Source: Flavobacteriaceae bacterium
GTDB lineage: Bacteria > Bacteroidota > Bacteroidia > Flavobacteriales > Weeksellaceae
Length of the DNA stretch: 9,090 nt
NCBI GenBank assembly: GCA_031289875.1
Contig: JAITOO010000149.1
Coordinates: 1-9,090, forward strand
Direction of reading: 5' to 3'
The notes under the pieces were generated by a model. The model saw only the letters and a program-made list of their open reading frames with translations. It had not been told where the DNA came from and made no database searches. The position numbers and the translations under genes are program-made. Shown piece by piece: positions 5,288 to 9,090 of this stretch. Numbering within the stretch: position 1 is the stretch's first letter; each line of letters begins with the position of its first letter.

Positions 5288-5854
5288 ATGAAAATACTGA
5301 TATTTGATAATTACGACTCGTTTACCTACAATTTGGTACATTTAGTCAAAACCTTGGGCTGTCATGACCTTGACGTGTTCCGAAACGATCGTTTAGAACT
5401 CTCCGAAGTAGAAAAATATGACAAAATTATTCTTTCTCCCGGTCCGGGAATCCCTTCTGAAGCGGGCTTGCTGCTTCCGTTAATCGAAAAATACGCTCCG
5501 CAAAAATCAATTTTGGGCGTATGTCTGGGAGAACAGGCAATCGGAGAAGTTTTCGGTGCGCTTTTGACGAACTTGGACGAAGTATATCACGGAGTGGCTA
5601 CACAAATAAACATCATAGAAAAAGATTATATTTTTGACGGACTTTCTTTTCCTTTCGAGGCAGGAAGATACCACTCGTGGACGGTCAGCAGAGAAAATTT
5701 CCCCGAATGCCTGACTGTTACGGCGGAAGACAGCGGTAAACAAATCATGGCGTTGAAACACAACCGTTACGACGTACATGGCGTTCAGTTCCACCCTGAA
5801 TCCATCCTCACTCCGCAAGGAAGCATAATTATAAAAAATTTTTTAGACCATTAA
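5288..5854 (+). CDS. trpG: Anthranilate synthase component II (glutamine amidotransferase)
   Basis: A 188-residue class I glutamine amidotransferase that releases ammonia from glutamine and passes it to TrpE. The catalytic triad is complete: Cys79 in GVCLGEQ, with His169 and Glu171 in VQFHPES (166-172). NYDSFTYNL (8-16), LSPGPGIP (49-56) and GRYHSW (126-131) are typical of TrpG/PabA proteins. One small oddity is Glu82 in CLGEQ, where CLGHQ is more familiar; it lies outside the triad and should not abolish activity. A protein of this type can also serve as PabA for folate synthesis in some bacteria, and that cannot be excluded. It sits four bases after trpE, fitting equal production of the two subunits, and ten bases before trpD. 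Confidence 0.96.
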   Translation: MKILIFDNYDSFTYNLVHLVKTLGCHDLDVFRNDRLELSEVEKYDKIILSPGPGIPSEAGLLLPLIEKYAPQKSILGVCLGEQAIGEVFGALLTNLDEVYHGVATQINIIEKDYIFDGLSFPFEAGRYHSWTVSRENFPECLTVTAEDSGKQIMALKHNRYDVHGVQFHPESILTPQGSIIIKNFLDH

Positions 5855-5864
5855 AGAACAACAA

Positions 5865-6863
5865 ATGAAGGAAATATTAAATCGGTTGTTTGAACACCAA
5901 TATTTAAACCGAAGCGAAGCCAAAGAAGTTTTGACCAAAATGGCGGCAGGCGAATACAACGAAGCGCAGATTGCCGCTTTCATCACCATTTTTTTGATGA
6001 GGAATATCAGTATTGACGAATTTTTCGGATTCAGCGATGCCCTGCTGGATTTATGCACAGATGTAACCGCCTTGCAGAAATACGACCCGATAGACATTGT
6101 CGGCACGGGTGGAGACAATAAAAACACTTTTAACATTTCGACCCTGTCCTGCTTTGTTGTGGCAAGTGCAGGTTATAAGGTTTCAAAACACGGAAATTAC
6201 GGCGCAACCTCTGTCAGTGGAGCTTCAAACGTAATGGAACAGCACGGAGTAAAATTCACCTCCGATGTGGATAAACTGGAAAAATCTTTAGACAAAGCCA
6301 ACATCGCCTTTCTTCATGCACCTTTGTTTAACAGCGCCTTGAAAATCGTTGCCCCTGTGCGCAAAAATTTAGGCGTGCGCACTTTCTTCAATATCTTGGG
6401 ACCGGTGATTAATCCCATCAAACCCAAGAAAAACGTATTGGGCGTGTTCAATCTCCAAATGGCGCGTTTGTATTACTATATGTACCAAAACACGAATTGC
6501 AGCTATACCATTGTGCATAGCCTCGACGGATATGATGAAATTTCATTGACAGATAATTTCAAGATTATCAATGACTTGAGAGAACAATTATTTTCACCCG
6601 AAGAAATAGGATTTCCCATGTGCCGTCAGAGCGATTTGGACGGTGGAAAAACTCCCGCAGATGCCTCCCGCATTTTTGACAACGTGCTGAACAACACCGC
6701 AACAGAAGCGCAAAAAAACGCCGTATTGGCTAATTCTGCCTTTGCTATCCGCACCATTCGCCCGTCTCTATCCATCGAAGAGTGTATTGGGCAGGCGAGA
6801 GAAGTTCTGGAAAGCGGAAAAACCAAAAATACTTTTGTTAAATTTTTGGAATTAAATACCTGA
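5865..6863 (+). CDS. trpD: Anthranilate phosphoribosyltransferase
   Basis: A 332-residue enzyme that couples anthranilate to PRPP, giving phosphoribosyl anthranilate. The helical N-terminal domain is followed by GTGGD (80-84), which binds the PRPP pyrophosphate, and NISTL (90-94). KHGNYGATSVSGASNVME (108-125) is the conserved glycine-rich loop; it reads KHGNRAVSSKSGSADVLE in many proteobacteria, so this is a lineage variant. GVRTFFNILGPVINP (170-184) contributes the anthranilate-side residues, and DGYDEIS (221-227) carries the acidic pair that binds magnesium. It is separate from the glutaminase, unlike the fused trpGD of enterobacteria. The length is normal. The start lies ten bases after the trpG TAA; trpC starts 11 bases after its TGA. 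Confidence 0.97.
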   Translation: MKEILNRLFEHQYLNRSEAKEVLTKMAAGEYNEAQIAAFITIFLMRNISIDEFFGFSDALLDLCTDVTALQKYDPIDIVGTGGDNKNTFNISTLSCFVVASAGYKVSKHGNYGATSVSGASNVMEQHGVKFTSDVDKLEKSLDKANIAFLHAPLFNSALKIVAPVRKNLGVRTFFNILGPVINPIKPKKNVLGVFNLQMARLYYYMYQNTNCSYTIVHSLDGYDEISLTDNFKIINDLREQLFSPEEIGFPMCRQSDLDGGKTPADASRIFDNVLNNTATEAQKNAVLANSAFAIRTIRPSLSIEECIGQAREVLESGKTKNTFVKFLELNT

Positions 6864-6874
6864 TAACCAAAATA

Positions 6875-7666
6875 ATGAATAATATTTTAGAGACGATAGC
6901 CGACCACAAGCGCACAGAGGTCGAAAGCCAAAAAAAAGAAACGCCTCTTTCCGTTTTAAAAAATTTGTACAACGAAACAAACTATCGGACGGTTTCGTTT
7001 AAACAAGCCTTGCAGCGCTCGCCGTCAGGAATTATTGCCGAGTTCAAACGCCGCTCGCCGTCCAAAGGATGGATACACCCCGACGCAGACGCAAAAACGG
7101 TCGCCTCCGCCTATGAAAACGCAGGTGCGGCAGCCCTTTCCGTTTTGACGGACGAAACTTTTTTCGGCGGTACATTTCACGATTTCAGGCAGGTGAGGGA
7201 AACTGTTTCCCGAATTCCTGTCCTGCGCAAGGATTTCATCGTGGACGAATATCAAATTTATCAGTCGAAAGTACTGGGTGCAGATGTCATCTTGCTGATT
7301 GCCGCCTGTCTAACGCAGGAACAAACGGCTCGGTTCGCCGAAACCGCTCATGAACTGGGCTTGGAAGTTTTGTTGGAAATCCACAATGAACGCGAATTAG
7401 AATATATTACAGAGTCGATAGAGGTGGTCGGAGTCAATAATCGAGATTTGACCCGCTTCGTAACCGATGTCCGAATTTCTTTCGATTTGGCAGACCAAAT
7501 TCCCGCAGATATTGTAAAAATTTCAGAAAGCGGCATTTCCGATATCCAAACCGTAAAATCTTTGCAAAAGAGAGGGTATCAAGGTTTTTTGATGGGAGAA
7601 AATTTTATGAAAAACGAAGACCCTGCGGGCGCTTTAAAAGAATTTTTAAAAGAATTAGAGTCATGA
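6875..7666 (+). CDS. trpC: Indole-3-glycerol phosphate synthase
   Basis: A 263-residue (beta/alpha)8-barrel enzyme that closes and decarboxylates CdRP to indole-3-glycerol phosphate. The active-site residues can be assigned by comparison with the characterised family: Glu56 and Lys58 in IIAEFKRRSPSKG (53-65), Lys119 in LRKDFIVDEYQIY (117-129), Glu168 in LEVLLEIHN (163-171), Asn188 in VGVNNRDL (185-192) and Ser219 in SESGIS (217-222). LTDETFFGG (91-99) and GFLMGENFM (237-245) are also conserved. The length matches a single-function enzyme; it is not fused to TrpF as in enterobacteria. Its TGA overlaps the trpF start as ATGA, which couples translation of these two consecutive pathway enzymes. 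Confidence 0.97.
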   Translation: MNNILETIADHKRTEVESQKKETPLSVLKNLYNETNYRTVSFKQALQRSPSGIIAEFKRRSPSKGWIHPDADAKTVASAYENAGAAALSVLTDETFFGGTFHDFRQVRETVSRIPVLRKDFIVDEYQIYQSKVLGADVILLIAACLTQEQTARFAETAHELGLEVLLEIHNERELEYITESIEVVGVNNRDLTRFVTDVRISFDLADQIPADIVKISESGISDIQTVKSLQKRGYQGFLMGENFMKNEDPAGALKEFLKELES

Positions 7667-8292
7667 AAATCAAAATTTGCGGCATGAAAAATCGAAAAAA
7701 CATACAAAATGCAGGAAAACTGCCTGTCGATTTCATGGGATTTATTTTTTACCCGCCGTCGCCCCGCTTTGCAGGAAACGTTTTGACTGCGGACGATTTG
7801 AGCAGTCTGCCTGCGCACATTCGCAAAGTCGGCGTGTTTGTTTCCGTCTCGGCAGAGATTTTATCGGCATATTTGGAGGCTTATCCGCTGGATTGGGTAC
7901 AACTGCACGGAGCAGAAACGCCTGAATTTTGCAGAACGCTGAAGAAAGACCGCCCTCAAACAGGGATTATCAAAGCATTTCCCGTTTCGGAAGTTTCGGA
8001 TTTCAATCAAATGAAAGAATATGAAGAGGGCTGCGATTATTTTCTCTTTGACACAAAAACGGAAAAATACGGCGGTTCGGGAAAAAAATTCGATTGGAGT
8101 TTGTTGAACAGCTATTCGGGGAAAACGCCTTTCTTTCTGAGCGGAGGCATCTCTCCGTCGGATGCGGAAAAAATCAAGCAAATCAGCCATTCGTCTTTCT
8201 ACGGCGTGGATTTGAACAGCAAATTTGAAACAAAAACAGGTATCAAAGACCTCAATTTATTACAAACATTTATAAACGATTTACAATTATGA
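7663..8292 (+). CDS. trpF: Phosphoribosylanthranilate isomerase
   Basis: A 209-residue (beta/alpha)8-barrel enzyme catalysing the Amadori rearrangement of phosphoribosyl anthranilate to CdRP, the substrate of Trp[10 protein letters not shown] at the N-terminus carries the general-base cysteine, Cys6. FLFDTKT (127-133) contains Asp130, the expected general acid. [10 protein letters not shown] (26-35), VQLHG (79-83), [11 protein letters not shown] (135-145), FLSGGIS (158-164) and GVDLNSKFE (181-189) are further family motifs; the last reads GVDvsSgvE in many bacteria. The length is normal for a single-domain enzyme. It overlaps trpC upstream and trpA downstream by ATGA junctions, so TrpC, TrpF and TrpA are probably made in a translationally linked set. 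Confidence 0.96.
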   Translation: MKIKICGMKNRKNIQNAGKLPVDFMGFIFYPPSPRFAGNVLTADDLSSLPAHIRKVGVFVSVSAEILSAYLEAYPLDWVQLHGAETPEFCRTLKKDRPQTGIIKAFPVSEVSDFNQMKEYEEGCDYFLFDTKTEKYGGSGKKFDWSLLNSYSGKTPFFLSGGISPSDAEKIKQISHSSFYGVDLNSKFETKTGIKDLNLLQTFINDLQL

Positions 8293-9059
8293 ACCGAATA
8301 AAACAACTTTTTGAGCAAAAACAGCGACAAATATTTTCTATTTATTTTACGGCAGGATACCCGAAATTGGAAGATACCGTCAAAATCATTCAGGAACTGG
8401 AAAAAAATGATGTTGATATGATTGAAATAGGCGTGCCTTTTTCAGACCCGATTGCGGACGGTGCAGTGATTCAGGAAAGCGGAACGCAGGCTCTGAACAA
8501 CGGAATGTCTCTCAAACTACTTTTCGATCAGTTGAAAAACATTCGCAAAAATGTCCGCCTGCCGCTCATCTTGATGAGTTACCTCAACCCTGTAATGCGG
8601 TACGGTTTTGAACCTTTCTGCCAAAAATGCCGAGAAATCGGTATAGACGGAACTATCATTCCCGACCTTCCTTTTGATGATTATCTTGGTGAATACAAGT
8701 CTATTGCGGACAAGTACGGCATAAAAACAATCATGCTTATCACGCCTGAGACCGCTGAGGAACGCATCCGCTTGATTGACGAACATACAGACGGATTTAT
8801 TTACATGGTTTCTTCCGCTTCCACAACGGGTGCGCAAAACAGTTTTGATGAACGGAAACTGGCTTATTTTCAAAGAATTAATGCCCTGAATTTGAAAAAT
8901 CCGCGCCTCATCGGATTCGGAATCTCCAACAAAGAAACCCTAAAAGCGGCGCAGAACAATGCCAATGGGACAATCATAGGAAGCAAATTTATTTCTTTGT
9001 TGAAAGAATCAGAGGATATTCCCGCTGCTGTCGCACAGTTGAAAGAATTGCTATCATGA
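8289..9059 (+). CDS. trpA: Tryptophan synthase alpha chain
   Basis: A 256-residue barrel protein that splits indole-3-glycerol phosphate to indole and glyceraldehyde 3-phosphate; indole is channelled to TrpB. YFTAGYP (19-25) leads into [20 protein letters not shown] (43-62), which contains the catalytic Glu46 and Asp57, equivalent to Glu49 and Asp60 of the Salmonella enzyme. LMSYLNP (95-101), IPDLP (124-128), the mobile loop 6 region SSASTTGA (175-182), GFGIS (209-213) and the phosphate-binding IIGSKF (229-234) follow. The length is slightly short but complete. The start overlaps the trpF stop as ATGA. The gene is the last pathway gene in view, yet its own TGA overlaps another ATG at 9056, so the operon may continue. 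Confidence 0.97.
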   Translation: MNRIKQLFEQKQRQIFSIYFTAGYPKLEDTVKIIQELEKNDVDMIEIGVPFSDPIADGAVIQESGTQALNNGMSLKLLFDQLKNIRKNVRLPLILMSYLNPVMRYGFEPFCQKCREIGIDGTIIPDLPFDDYLGEYKSIADKYGIKTIMLITPETAEERIRLIDEHTDGFIYMVSSASTTGAQNSFDERKLAYFQRINALNLKNPRLIGFGISNKETLKAAQNNANGTIIGSKFISLLKESEDIPAAVAQLKELLS

Positions 9060-9090
9060 GAAACCTGACCATCACTCCCCGCTCAAAACC
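9056..9090 (+). CDS. Start of an unidentified gene coupled to trpA, runs off right edge
   Basis: An ATG at 9056-9058 overlaps the trpA stop (TGA 9057-9059) as ATGA, the same arrangement used three times inside this operon. The visible 11 codons read [11 protein letters not shown] and remain open to the edge. No terminator hairpin is present between trpA and this start. Eleven residues are too few to assign a family. The overlap suggests a cotranscribed gene, but a chance ATG at this point cannot be ruled out from 35 bases. Confidence 0.55.
   Translation, partial: MRNLTITPRSK

Overview
The window looks like chromosomal DNA from a Bacteroidetes bacterium, most likely Bacteroidales. Four things point that way: a near-perfect Bacteroidetes-type promoter (TTTG, 19 bases, TAnnTTTG), A-rich start regions without Shine-Dalgarno sequences, a DUF4296 lipoprotein (a family I know from this phylum), and the tryptophan gene order trpB-E-G-D-C-F-A, which I recall from Bacteroides and relatives. 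The order is inferred from these traits; no rRNA or other marker gene is present.

Bases 1-770 form an AT-rich, gene-poor, partly decayed accessory segment on the minus strand. It holds the start of an unidentified gene running off the left edge (1-155), the N-terminal quarter of a DNA cytosine-5 methyltransferase that ends before its catalytic PCQ motif (168-452), a 41-codon orphan ORF (492-617) and a possible C-terminal gene remnant (623-721).

Bases 769-2356 hold a compact minus-strand operon of three genes joined by two ATGA stop/start overlaps: a Dpm1-like family 2 glycosyltransferase, a DUF4296 lipoprotein and an exported thioredoxin-fold protein with a CVWC motif. All three are likely to act at or beyond the inner membrane.

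Bases 2357-2701 are the divergent control region. The plus-strand part is the highlight: a promoter, a short leader ORF (MKVNVDIFWWWYSQLQKS) with three consecutive Trp codons, and four RNA segments that can form either a 1:2 plus 3:4 (terminator) structure or a 2:3 antiterminator. This is a complete ribosome-dependent tryptophan attenuator built like the enterobacterial trpL but with unrelated sequence.

Bases 2702-9059 are the tryptophan operon trpB, trpE, trpG, trpD, trpC, trpF, trpA. All seven genes appear intact, none is fused, and together they encode every enzyme from chorismate to tryptophan. TrpE with TrpG makes anthranilate; TrpD, TrpF and TrpC convert it to indole-3-glycerol phosphate; TrpA with TrpB makes tryptophan. 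TrpE retains the LLESSD motif expected for feedback inhibition, so the pathway appears controlled both by attenuation and allosterically. A further gene starts at 9056, overlapping the trpA stop, and runs off the right edge.
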